16,681 nt of DNA, from NCBI GenBank assembly GCA_902778985.1, contig CACYZS010000019.1, positions 1 to 16,681 on the forward strand. Direction: 5' to 3'. This DNA comes from an uncultured Ruminococcus sp. (GTDB lineage Bacteria; Bacillota; Clostridia; Oscillospirales; CAG-272). A program made the position numbers and the translations under genes. Within the stretch, counting starts at the first letter, position 1. The number at the start of each line of letters is the position of its first letter. Shown one piece after another: positions 6,484 through 14,719 of the stretch. Under the pieces are notes generated by a model, which ran no database searches, was not told the origin of the DNA, and saw only the letters and a program-made list of their open reading frames with translations.

Positions 6484-9400
6484 TTACCGTGATCTCGGAT
6501 CGGTCACCCCGTCTGCACGGGGATCGATCCGGATAAAGTCGTATTTGTCGAGCGTGTAGGTCTCACCGCCGTACTTGACGGTGACGTTGAAGATGCTGTA
6601 GTTGAGCAGCAGGCGTACCGAGTCGGTACCGTTCGAGTAGGTGACAAGAACGATCGAACCGTCGTCGATGGTGTAGGTGGTCTTCTTGTACGCGGGATCG
6701 TCCGCCTCGGAGTCGGTTACGAAACTGTTCTTGGTCTTGGTCGCGTAGTTGTCGACGCTGCTGATCGTCAGAGGCATCACGCCGTCGGCTCCGTCGTACT
6801 CGTACTCCGCCTTGAGCGCCTCGATCTGTCCGCGGAGCCAATCGCTCGGCGCCGCGTTGAGTTGCGCTTCGGCGTCCGCCAGGATCGCGTCGAGGTCGAA
6901 GGTGACCTTGATCTTCTGTCCCGAAGCCGTCGAGTAGGTGAAATCGGGATCGGCGGGATCGATCAGTTTCTTCAACGCGTCGGGCGCGATGTCCGGGTCG
7001 GCGGTACCGGGAGCGTAGTTGTCGCGGATCTCCTCGATGACCTCTTGGATCCGGAGCATCGCCTCCTGCCCGTAGGTGTTGCCCTTGAGCATTCCCTGTC
7101 CCAGCGTCTTGATGCGCTTGTCACGCTCTTCGGCGTTGGGAGCCAGGTCGATGTACCAGAGGTACCGGAGAAGTTTGTTGCGTTCGACGTACCGGTCTTC
7201 AAACTGCCGTCTCAGAAGCGTGAAGTACTCTTCTTCGAGCGTTCTGGCGTCCTCTTCCTTCTCCGATTCCATGACGTTCCGTTCGGCGTTCAGGAACCGG
7301 TGATCGGTGATGGTCCAGGTCTGCAGATCGCCGATCGCGTAGTCGAGGAGGTCGTAGTAGGAGATCAGGTCGTCGTGCCAGATCTTGTAGTTCGCCGAGT
7401 AGTGGTCGACCAGGTAGTAGGCGCCTTCCTTCATCAGGTCGGTGTTCTGGTAGACCAGAATGACGTACATGGCGGCGCCGCTCTCGATGTCGCGCAGGAT
7501 CTCGTAGCCGGGGTTGCCCGTCTCGTTGAATACCGTGCCGGCATACTGGAGCGCACCGTGCATCACCATACCGAAGAACGGAATGGTGCGCGAAACGAAG
7601 TTGTAATGGCTTCCGTCGATCGGAGCCGAGAGCAGGTAGTCGACGTACGGGATCGCGTAAATGTTGCCGCCCGTCGACATCACGGTGTACTTCTCGGATA
7701 TGGTGTTCAAGGTATCGACGATCATCGCCTTCGCTTCTTCGCGGGTGAAGTAATCGTCCTCGTTGAAGTTGGAGGTCAGATCCGACGCGAAATTGACGAA
7801 CGCGACCGAGGTCGACTTGAACTTCGAGAACTTCTTATCGAACTTCTTGAAGAGTTCGGCAAGTTTGGACGCAGAGACCAGGAGTCCGCTTGCGTCCCAG
7901 AGCGACCGGGCGATCGTGCTATACATGGTTTTCTGGACGTAGCGTCTGTCCATCGAACGCACGAGGTACTTCTTGTTCGAGATGCTGCCCGCTCTGTAAA
8001 AGTCCCACTTGGAGAGCAGGTCGACGTCGGTGAACACGTCGAATCCTTCTTCTTCGTGTTCGGAGACGTAGTTCATCAGGGCTTTGAATCCCTTCTTGCC
8101 CCCGACCTCTTTCATCCACTTGATACGGGTCGGATAGTAACCGTGGTAGCCCTCGTTGTAGTAACCCATCAGGCGGAACTTGACGTTCGAAATGCCCGCC
8201 TCGCGGAGTTCGTTTCCGATGGTCTGCACGTCCGCGAAACTGGTCAGCGGCTCGTCGACCTCCACCGGGAACGTGAGAATCGTTTCGATCGTTTTAACGG
8301 TCGCGTAGGTCTCGAGGAAGAGCGGGAGACGCTCTTCCAGTTCGGCGGCGTCGAGAGCGGCGAGATCGCCGTGCCCGAAGAGGTAGTCGCGGTACGCCTT
8401 CGCCATACCGACGTAGTCGGCACGGTAGCCGTAGCCGGCGGGGTTCAGCGTTTCGTCGGTCAGCATGACGTATTTCTGCGTCAGGAATCCGGTGTACTTG
8501 AAGTCCGCCGTGATCGAGATCGAGTTGCCGCCCGATCTTCTGAACGAATAGTTATCGGTCGAACGGAGCGTGTAGGACGCGTACGCGCCGACGTATGCTC
8601 CGCCGTCGTCGAGTTTCTTCGTGTAGAGACGCGCAAGCGACTCGCCTTCGGTCAGGATGGCGAGATAACCGACGTGGCTGTAGATCGCATTCCCTTCTCC
8701 GTCGGTCCCGGTCCGCACGTTGTTGACCGCACCGTAGACCGGCAGGCGGATCGGCTGACTGGACGTGACCGTATCGCCGGTGTTCTCAAGCACCAGGGAC
8801 GAGAACGCGTAGTTGTAACTGTAGACCGGCTGGTTCAGAACGGCACTGGACGGAATGGTCTTGTTGTAGATCAGAGCGCCGCTGCCGTCGGGATAGAAGA
8901 CGTAGCCGTCGTTTTGAGCCGTGTTTTCGGTCTTGCCCGCCCCGAAGTAACGGAGGAACGAGAGTTCGGTCAACTCGTACTTCGACTCGTCGAAAATGAC
9001 AGAGGACGCGGGAACGTCGACCGTCACGCCGGTATCGTCGAGCGTGTACTCGAGCGCGCACCGGAACAGCGGGTTATCGAAGATCACCGGTTCAAACCCG
9101 ACCTTCTCTTCCTGCGCAAGCATTTTCGCCATGTCGTAGGACGGAATGACGTCGAAGTATTTCTGAACCTTCTGGAAGGTCCGGATCGTCGTCGCCTCGC
9201 TTGCATCGCGCGTGAAACTCAGCGTCCGGATCACGGGGTAGGACTGCCCCGGCTGCAGATCGTAGTCAAGGACCGAATACTGCTTTTTCAGTTCGTCGAT
9301 CTTGGCAGGATTCGTGGGGTTGCCGTTTTCGTCGTAATACTTGTTCAGGTCAACGACGGTGTCGTACGCGGAGGTAAAGTTACCGTAGTCCTTATACAGT

Positions 9401-10362
9401 TCGTTCAGTTTCACCCCGATTTGCGTTTCGTTCGGTATCGGCAGTTCCTGCGTCGGGATCAGGATCTTGATCTCCTCGAGCACCTGCTCTTCAAGGAGAT
9501 TTGCCGCCGCGATCTTTTCGGGATCTTGGGTTTTTCGAAGGTCCTTGATCTTCTCCCTCACGACCATGTAGTCGTAACGGAACCGCGAGCAGACGTCCGC
9601 GTTCCTGTCTTTGTATTGGGCTTTCGGCGTACCGAGGATGGTAGTGAGTTGGGAATTGAACGCCGTCGGATCACTGGTTTTCTTCAGTTGATCCAACCTT
9701 CTGTACACTTCTTCCGCCTCGGGATCGGCCGTGTTGATGATGGTGCCGAACTGAGTCGTGAAAAACTCGTAGTTCATGATATCCATAATACGATCCTGAT
9801 AGGGACCGAGGATGGAATCGACGAAGTCGGTCTCCAGGAGCGCCTGCGGCGCCAGGTAGCGGCTGTTCACGTCGCCCATCGTGTATTCGACGCGGATACC
9901 GCCCCGGATACGGCTGACGGAGATCTGCCCTTTCTTGGCAGCCATCGTGAAACTGTTGTAACTGACCTGTGCGGTGCCCGCCTCGAAGGTCCGGTAGGAG
10001 ATCCAGACCTGCGAGAGTTTATCCGCCTGCTGCGACGTACCGACGTCGACCGGGTTGGTCGTAAGGTACTGCCCCGTCGTGCGGTCGCGCAGGTACACCT
10101 CGCCGGTGTACTTGTTGCAGAAAAGTTGATACTTTTCGGTCTGCGCGTACAGTTCGGTGTACCCCTCCGCGATCTCGACGGTCAGTTTTCTCGTGACGTC
10201 GCTGAACGGCTTCTTGTCGGGATCGTCCGGGTCTTTGTTGTCTTCGGCGAACGCCGTCGCCTTCTCGTATACTGCTACTTCTTCTGCCGCCGTCACCGGG
10301 AGGATCAACGCCCCGAACAGAGTCAGAACGACGAGCAGAATGGCAATTAATTTGTTCTTCAT
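6484..10362 (-). CDS. Large secreted protein of DUF5696 type, possible glycan-active TIM-barrel enzyme
   Basis: A 1292-residue exported protein. A signal peptide (residues 1-25, KNKLIAILLVV...LPVTAA) is likely cut before EE; no membrane anchor or wall-sorting motif is present. By eye: a beta-rich N-terminal region (55-165), a charged helical insertion (210-370), a beta-sandwich-like part (375-640; YVFYPDGSGALIYNK at 487-501), an alpha/beta-barrel-like region (680-1010) and a C-terminal helical plus beta tail. DUF5696 and the enzyme idea come from my memory of the family and its transporter neighbours, not a search. Acidic strand ends such as FDVFTDVDLL (774-783) and NFASDLTSNF (857-866) are candidate active-site residues. 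It is embedded between the Yip1 gene and the second permease pair, with AAAGGAGG before its ATG. Its reaction is not known to me. Confidence 0.8.
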   Translation of the reverse strand: MKNKLIAILLVVLTLFGALILPVTAAEEVAVYEKATAFAEDNKDPDDPDKKPFSDVTRKLTVEIAEGYTELYAQTEKYQLFCNKYTGEVYLRDRTTGQYLTTNPVDVGTSQQADKLSQVWISYRTFEAGTAQVSYNSFTMAAKKGQISVSRIRGGIRVEYTMGDVNSRYLAPQALLETDFVDSILGPYQDRIMDIMNYEFFTTQFGTIINTADPEAEEVYRRLDQLKKTSDPTAFNSQLTTILGTPKAQYKDRNADVCSRFRYDYMVVREKIKDLRKTQDPEKIAAANLLEEQVLEEIKILIPTQELPIPNETQIGVKLNELYKDYGNFTSAYDTVVDLNKYYDENGNPTNPAKIDELKKQYSVLDYDLQPGQSYPVIRTLSFTRDASEATTIRTFQKVQKYFDVIPSYDMAKMLAQEEKVGFEPVIFDNPLFRCALEYTLDDTGVTVDVPASSVIFDESKYELTELSFLRYFGAGKTENTAQNDGYVFYPDGSGALIYNKTIPSSAVLNQPVYSYNYAFSSLVLENTGDTVTSSQPIRLPVYGAVNNVRTGTDGEGNAIYSHVGYLAILTEGESLARLYTKKLDDGGAYVGAYASYTLRSTDNYSFRRSGGNSISITADFKYTGFLTQKYVMLTDETLNPAGYGYRADYVGMAKAYRDYLFGHGDLAALDAAELEERLPLFLETYATVKTIETILTFPVEVDEPLTSFADVQTIGNELREAGISNVKFRLMGYYNEGYHGYYPTRIKWMKEVGGKKGFKALMNYVSEHEEEGFDVFTDVDLLSKWDFYRAGSISNKKYLVRSMDRRYVQKTMYSTIARSLWDASGLLVSASKLAELFKKFDKKFSKFKSTSVAFVNFASDLTSNFNEDDYFTREEAKAMIVDTLNTISEKYTVMSTGGNIYAIPYVDYLLSAPIDGSHYNFVSRTIPFFGMVMHGALQYAGTVFNETGNPGYEILRDIESGAAMYVILVYQNTDLMKEGAYYLVDHYSANYKIWHDDLISYYDLLDYAIGDLQTWTITDHRFLNAERNVMESEKEEDARTLEEEYFTLLRRQFEDRYVERNKLLRYLWYIDLAPNAEERDKRIKTLGQGMLKGNTYGQEAMLRIQEVIEEIRDNYAPGTADPDIAPDALKKLIDPADPDFTYSTASGQKIKVTFDLDAILADAEAQLNAAPSDWLRGQIEALKAEYEYDGADGVMPLTISSVDNYATKTKNSFVTDSEADDPAYKKTTYTIDDGSIVLVTYSNGTDSVRLLLNYSIFNVTVKYGGETYTLDKYDFIRIDPRADGVTDPRSR

Positions 10363-10377
10363 ACCGTTGTTCCTCCT

Positions 10378-12696
10378 TTACGTTCGGGTACTGACTTCCG
10401 TGACGATGTTCACGACGAACAGAACCATCTTTGTGACCAGCGACGAGAAGAGGCCGGCAACAAAGGTCAGAACTGCCGCCGCCAGAAGCGTACCGAGCAT
10501 GGTAATGATGTTCTTCGGCAGCGAGTAACCGTGCGTCACCAACATTCCGAAGAAGAGCAGGAAAATCACCCAGATAACTCCGAATATCGGGATCAGTTTG
10601 GTCGCGATCACCCCTTCCGTCTCGGTCAGGACGCGCGTCAGCAGCGTCGAGATCACGAGGAGCGGGGGCAACGGTGCGAGCGAGTAGGACGTCGCGATCA
10701 GAACGTCGCGGAACGACCCTTCCCCGTCGAACAGCGTCGTAAGACACCAGTTGGACGTCACCCACAGGAAGACCGTAAGGATGATCGAGCCGGCAATAAC
10801 GATGATGTTGGCGCCGGTCTGATTCGGGTTGAAGATGTAACCCGTACCGATCTCTTTGTAGTAGAGCGCGAGAACGGTCAGCGCCATGATGGTCAGACCG
10901 CCGCGGACCGAGCCGCGTTTCTCATGCTTGAGATCCCAGAACCCGTCGAAGGGGTGGAATACGAGGTGGAACGGGAAGATCAGTTCCTCCCAGTAGGTCT
11001 TCTTCCCCGGTTTGAGAGAAACGCGGGTATTGAACTTCTTCGCCGCGCCGAGCCCCTTGACCACAACGACAAGGAAGACGACGACGACCAGAACGACCAG
11101 AACAAGGTGCCAGGACTCCGCGATCCACTGTTTGCGGAGTTCGGCGTACGCTTTAGAATAATAGGAAGTTTCGTAGCACGCCTTGAAGTACTCCTGCGCC
11201 TCTTTGTATTTGCCCTGACGGTAGAGCGCCTTACCGACGCCGATATAGGCGCTGTCGAAGTTGCCGTTACGCTGCAGGATCCGGATCCAGTACTCTTCCG
11301 CGTTCTGGTACTGGCGGTTGTTCTCCTGCGCCAGCGCCTCGATCAGAAGATCGCCGTAATCGGTGCGGGTGAAAACCGTGAAGAGCGACGTGAAACTGTC
11401 GAGCAGGACCATGTTGTAGGTCGGAAGTTCCGCGTCCTCGTCCTGGTTGGGGGCGAGTTGATAAGTGATCGACTGCAGGTGCGTCAGCGAACCGAGTTTA
11501 CCGGTACTGCCGCTCCCGTCGCCGCCGTCGCCGAACGCGAAGAGCAGTTCACCCTCCGAAGAGTAGGTGAAGACGCGTCCGCGGACGTTGTCGATGATCG
11601 ACCAGGACCCTTCCGGTCCGACCGCGACGTCGACGATCTTGGACGGTCCGTTCGCCGTACCGAGAGCGCCGCCGCCGGCGTTGACTTCCCCACCGGGATC
11701 GAAGAAACCGTTTCTCTGCAGGATGTGCTTACCTGCCGAGTTCAGTTTCTTGACCGGCGAATAGTCCGCTTTTTTCTTTTTGATCGAGTCGATCTGCTTG
11801 TCGGCGTCGATCTTGTCGGTCGTGACGTAAATGAAGCCGTCTTCGTCGATCGTGATGTTGTTGTAGGTGACCGAAACGTTCTTGATGTCCTTCTGTCTCT
11901 GTTTCTCGGTCTGGAATTTGCGCCAGATCAGGTCGAACAGACTCGGGTTGGTCTTCTGACCCCCGATATAACCGTTGAAGTATCCGTTGTCGTCAGCCAG
12001 AACGATAACGCCGTCGGTCGCGGTCTCCGAGATCACGAACACCCGTCCGTACTGGTCGACGGCGCAGGCGCAGGGCTGCCACTGCCCGTCCGAGATGTAC
12101 GAGGTGTCGGGCTTGTAGATGATCTTATAGAAGGAAAGATCGCTCTTGTTGAAGATCACGATCCGCTTGTTCCCCGTGTCGCTGACGTAGATGTAATCGT
12201 CGTTGACGAACACGCCTTTCGGTCCGCTGAAGGTATCGTAATCGGCGGCGGAACTCTCGAAGATGTCGATCGCGGAATAAACGGTGTAGTCGTTTTTCAG
12301 GATCACGATCCGGTTGTTGTCGGTATCGGCGATGTAGAGCCGGCCGGCCTTATCCGCGCGGACCGCGTTGGGCTTGTTCAGCGCGTTGAGCCCGGACTTA
12401 TCCCACTCGTTCTGCGCGGTGGTCTTCGCTTCGGACTCGGTCTTCCCGTTCACCGCCATCTCGAGGTTTTTTCGCTTCTCGACGTAGGCGTCCTTGTAGC
12501 GGGAGAGTTGCATACGCTCGGCGTTGTAGTTCCCGTAAACCTCGTAGGCGTTCGGGGATTTCCGGTAGGAGCCGGATTTGGCATAGGTGAAGGTCTCGTA
12601 GGAGGACGCCGCACCCGAGCCGATCGTCATGATCCCGAAAAGGAGAACCGCGATATACGCGATGATGAGGAAGCGTACGAACACTTTCTTCTTCAT
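10378..12696 (-). CDS. NHL-propeller / TPR / Yip1-domain membrane protein
   Basis: A 772-residue protein with three parts. After an N-terminal membrane helix or signal anchor (8-28), residues 105-440 carry repeated beta-propeller blades of NHL type: RLYIADTDNNRIVIL (119-133) and YIYVSDTGNKRIVIF (168-182) are the clearest, and about six can be followed. Residues 454-525 are a TPR pair (AEEYWIRILQRN, then GKALYRQGKYKEAQEYFKAC). A membrane helix (530-548) leads to a Yip1-like domain of about five hydrophobic segments (565-768), with a conserved-looking FHPFDGFWDLKHEKRG before it. The propeller and TPR probably lie outside the cell and the Yip1 part in the membrane (inferred topology). Yip1 proteins in bacteria are uncharacterised for the most part. 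It sits 15 bases before the DUF5696-type gene, and AAAGGAG precedes its ATG. Confidence 0.85.
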   Translation of the reverse strand: MKKKVFVRFLIIAYIAVLLFGIMTIGSGAASSYETFTYAKSGSYRKSPNAYEVYGNYNAERMQLSRYKDAYVEKRKNLEMAVNGKTESEAKTTAQNEWDKSGLNALNKPNAVRADKAGRLYIADTDNNRIVILKNDYTVYSAIDIFESSAADYDTFSGPKGVFVNDDYIYVSDTGNKRIVIFNKSDLSFYKIIYKPDTSYISDGQWQPCACAVDQYGRVFVISETATDGVIVLADDNGYFNGYIGGQKTNPSLFDLIWRKFQTEKQRQKDIKNVSVTYNNITIDEDGFIYVTTDKIDADKQIDSIKKKKADYSPVKKLNSAGKHILQRNGFFDPGGEVNAGGGALGTANGPSKIVDVAVGPEGSWSIIDNVRGRVFTYSSEGELLFAFGDGGDGSGSTGKLGSLTHLQSITYQLAPNQDEDAELPTYNMVLLDSFTSLFTVFTRTDYGDLLIEALAQENNRQYQNAEEYWIRILQRNGNFDSAYIGVGKALYRQGKYKEAQEYFKACYETSYYSKAYAELRKQWIAESWHLVLVVLVVVVFLVVVVKGLGAAKKFNTRVSLKPGKKTYWEELIFPFHLVFHPFDGFWDLKHEKRGSVRGGLTIMALTVLALYYKEIGTGYIFNPNQTGANIIVIAGSIILTVFLWVTSNWCLTTLFDGEGSFRDVLIATSYSLAPLPPLLVISTLLTRVLTETEGVIATKLIPIFGVIWVIFLLFFGMLVTHGYSLPKNIITMLGTLLAAAVLTFVAGLFSSLVTKMVLFVVNIVTEVSTRT

Positions 12697-12714
12697 TCTT
12701 TCGTTCTCCTTTCG

Positions 12715-13590
12715 TCAGTCTTTCATACCGCTGGTACCCATCGTCTCGATGATCTTGCTCTGGTTAATCACGAATACGACGATCGGGACCAGCATCATCA
12801 CGACGGTCGCGGCAGCGCCGGCGCCCGAACGGGCGATACCGCCGGAGACGATCTGCGTGATGGCGTAGTTGAAGGTCTTGAGTTGCTCGGAATGGATGTA
12901 GATCGACGCGCCCGTGTTCCAGAGGCTCCGGAAACTCTCGATGATCAGCGTCAGCCAAGCCGGCTTGACCATCGGCATCGCGATCACCCAGAAGGTGCGG
13001 AACTCGCTCGCGCCGTCAAGACGCGCGGATTCAAGCACCGTATCGGCAACCGACTGCTCCATGAACTGCTTCATCAGGTAAAGACCCAGAGTCGACGCCA
13101 TCGCCGGAACGATGATGGCAAGGTAGGTATCGACCCAGTGGACCGAGGAGAGCAGGATGAAGTGAGTGACCTGGTTGACCGTGGGGTGGAACATCAGGGA
13201 CATAACGATCATTTTGAAGAAGAAGTTTCTGCCCGGGAACTTCAACTTCGCGAGCGCGTACGCCGCCATGGAGCCGAGCAGAAGGTTGCCCAGCGTACCG
13301 CAAGCGGTGATGAACACCGTGTTGAAGATGTAGCGCGAGAAGGGGACCCACGCGTCGTTCAGAAGCGAGAACAGGTCGGAATAGTTCTCAAACGTGGGGT
13401 TGCGAACGTAGAAACGCGGCGGGAACATGAAGAGTTCGTCCAGCGGCTTCAGCGACTGCATGATCGCGTACAGCATCGGCAGGAACATGAACGCCCCCAT
13501 GATGACGAGGAAGAAGGTGATACCGGCGTCGCCCCCCGCGCTTCGGTTCAGGACGACTCTATGACTGCGTGTTCTTAATTTTCTGCTCAT
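12715..13590 (-). CDS. Carbohydrate ABC transporter permease, MalG-like (first pair)
   Basis: A 291-residue CUT1 permease with six hydrophobic stretches, starting at about 22-45. The EAA loop for ATPase contact is at 186-210: LESARLDGASEFRTFW, then VIAMPMVKP. The C-terminus ends KIIETMGTSGMKD, the usual tail of such proteins (ends in SG-x-K-x). The gene starts one base after the stop of its MalF-like partner, with AAAGGTGG inside that gene, so the two are translationally coupled. The Yip1 gene follows after 18 bases. It differs clearly from the second MalG-like protein in length, N-terminal tail and EAA sequence. Confidence 0.93.
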   Translation of the reverse strand: MSRKLRTRSHRVVLNRSAGGDAGITFFLVIMGAFMFLPMLYAIMQSLKPLDELFMFPPRFYVRNPTFENYSDLFSLLNDAWVPFSRYIFNTVFITACGTLGNLLLGSMAAYALAKLKFPGRNFFFKMIVMSLMFHPTVNQVTHFILLSSVHWVDTYLAIIVPAMASTLGLYLMKQFMEQSVADTVLESARLDGASEFRTFWVIAMPMVKPAWLTLIIESFRSLWNTGASIYIHSEQLKTFNYAITQIVSGGIARSGAGAAATVVMMLVPIVVFVINQSKIIETMGTSGMKD

Positions 13591-13591
13591 A

Positions 13592-14674
13592 TCACTGTCC
13601 CACCTTTGAAAGCGCTTTCTTGATCACCATGTTACTGGTAATCATGATGGCGAAGAGGATCACGGCGATAGCGGACGCGTATCCGACCTCGTAACGCTGA
13701 CCGCCGTAGTCGTCGAGATGGTGCATGATGGTATGCGCGGCGTAGTTGACCGACGGGAATCCGCAGAGCGCCGTAACGATCGAGCCGAAACCGAAGGACT
13801 GGGTGATCGAGAGGACGGCGCCGAACATCAACTGCGGACGCATGGTCGGCAGCGTGATGAACCAGAGTTCCTGCCAGCGGTTCTTGATCCCGTCGACCGC
13901 CGCCGCTTCGTAGAGCGAGCGGTCAATGGTCTGCAAGCCCGCGATGAACGCAAGGAACGCGGTACCGAGCGAGGTCCACAGCGCGACGACGATACAGAGC
14001 CACATGACGTGCTTGTCGTTCTCGAACCAGAGGATCGGTTTGGAGATCGCGCCGATCTTGAGCAGCATCGCGTTCGCCCAGCCGTAGGAGTCGGACGAGA
14101 AGAGCGTCTGCCAGACCAGGTAGACCGAACCCGAGATCGACGGTGCGTAGAAGATCAGGGTGACCACCGCACGGATCTTCGGGGGAAGTTCGTTGATGAA
14201 CCACGCGATGAGCAGCGACATCAGGTAGGACACAGGTCCCGTGATCGCCGCGAAGATCAGCGTGTTTTTGGCGGCGAGAAGGAAGATCTCGTCGTCCAGG
14301 ATCAGCCGCTGGAAGTTGGAGAGTCCCTTGAAGTGCGGCATCTGCAACATATTGAAGTCGGTCAGCGACAGAATGAGCGACAGGAAGACCGGCAACACCG
14401 TGAAGAAGAAGAACAGGATCAGGAACGGCCCGACCATCAGGTAGGCGACCTTATTCTTCTTCATTTCTGTCCAGACGTATTGCCGACGCGTCATTTCGCG
14501 CGCCACGGGCCGCGCCTTCCCCGTCGTGGGATCGACGATCATATCGGGTTCCTTCTTCTTGAAGATACCCGTGATCTTGCCGACCACTCGGAGCACGCCC
14601 GATTTGATCTTCGACCCGATCGTTTTCAGGATGCGAAGCAACCGACCGGCGAAGGTTTCCTTTCCTTGTGACAT
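13592..14674 (-). CDS. Sugar ABC transporter permease, MalF-like (first pair)
   Basis: A 360-residue CUT1 permease. A long basic N-terminal tail (1-72), with an amphipathic, Lys-rich stretch at 10-42, precedes the first membrane helix (about 76-104). The EAA loop is at 255-280: YEAAAVDGIKNRWQELW, then FITLPTMRP. Such long cytoplasmic tails are seen in some clostridial MalF-like proteins; their role is unknown. The ATG at 14674 has AAAAGGAGAA ahead of it. The gene lies 45 bases after the solute-binding-protein stop; no terminator-like hairpin is visible in that gap, so co-transcription is expected. It forms a heterodimer with the MalG-like protein encoded next (inference from the family). Confidence 0.93.
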   Translation of the reverse strand: MSQGKETFAGRLLRILKTIGSKIKSGVLRVVGKITGIFKKKEPDMIVDPTTGKARPVAREMTRRQYVWTEMKKNKVAYLMVGPFLILFFFFTVLPVFLSLILSLTDFNMLQMPHFKGLSNFQRLILDDEIFLLAAKNTLIFAAITGPVSYLMSLLIAWFINELPPKIRAVVTLIFYAPSISGSVYLVWQTLFSSDSYGWANAMLLKIGAISKPILWFENDKHVMWLCIVVALWTSLGTAFLAFIAGLQTIDRSLYEAAAVDGIKNRWQELWFITLPTMRPQLMFGAVLSITQSFGFGSIVTALCGFPSVNYAAHTIMHHLDDYGGQRYEVGYASAIAVILFAIMITSNMVIKKALSKVGQ

Positions 14675-14719
14675 GGTTGTTCTCCTTTTAATTTAATGAA
14701 AGGTCCGCGGAACGGGAGA

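Noticed and set aside
6862..10350. A 1162-codon plus-strand open frame opposite the DUF5696-type gene, and similar long frames at 4394-5911, 10531-13578 and 14696-16495
   Set aside because: They are codon-aligned antisense of strongly supported genes. They stay open because those genes avoid TTA, CTA and TCA codons. The translations are low-complexity, rich in Arg, Asp, Glu and Val, with no domain or ribosome site.
4430..14674. Recent tandem duplication of the permease genes
   Set aside because: The two MalF-like and two MalG-like proteins differ in length, loops and EAA motifs, so they are distant paralogues.
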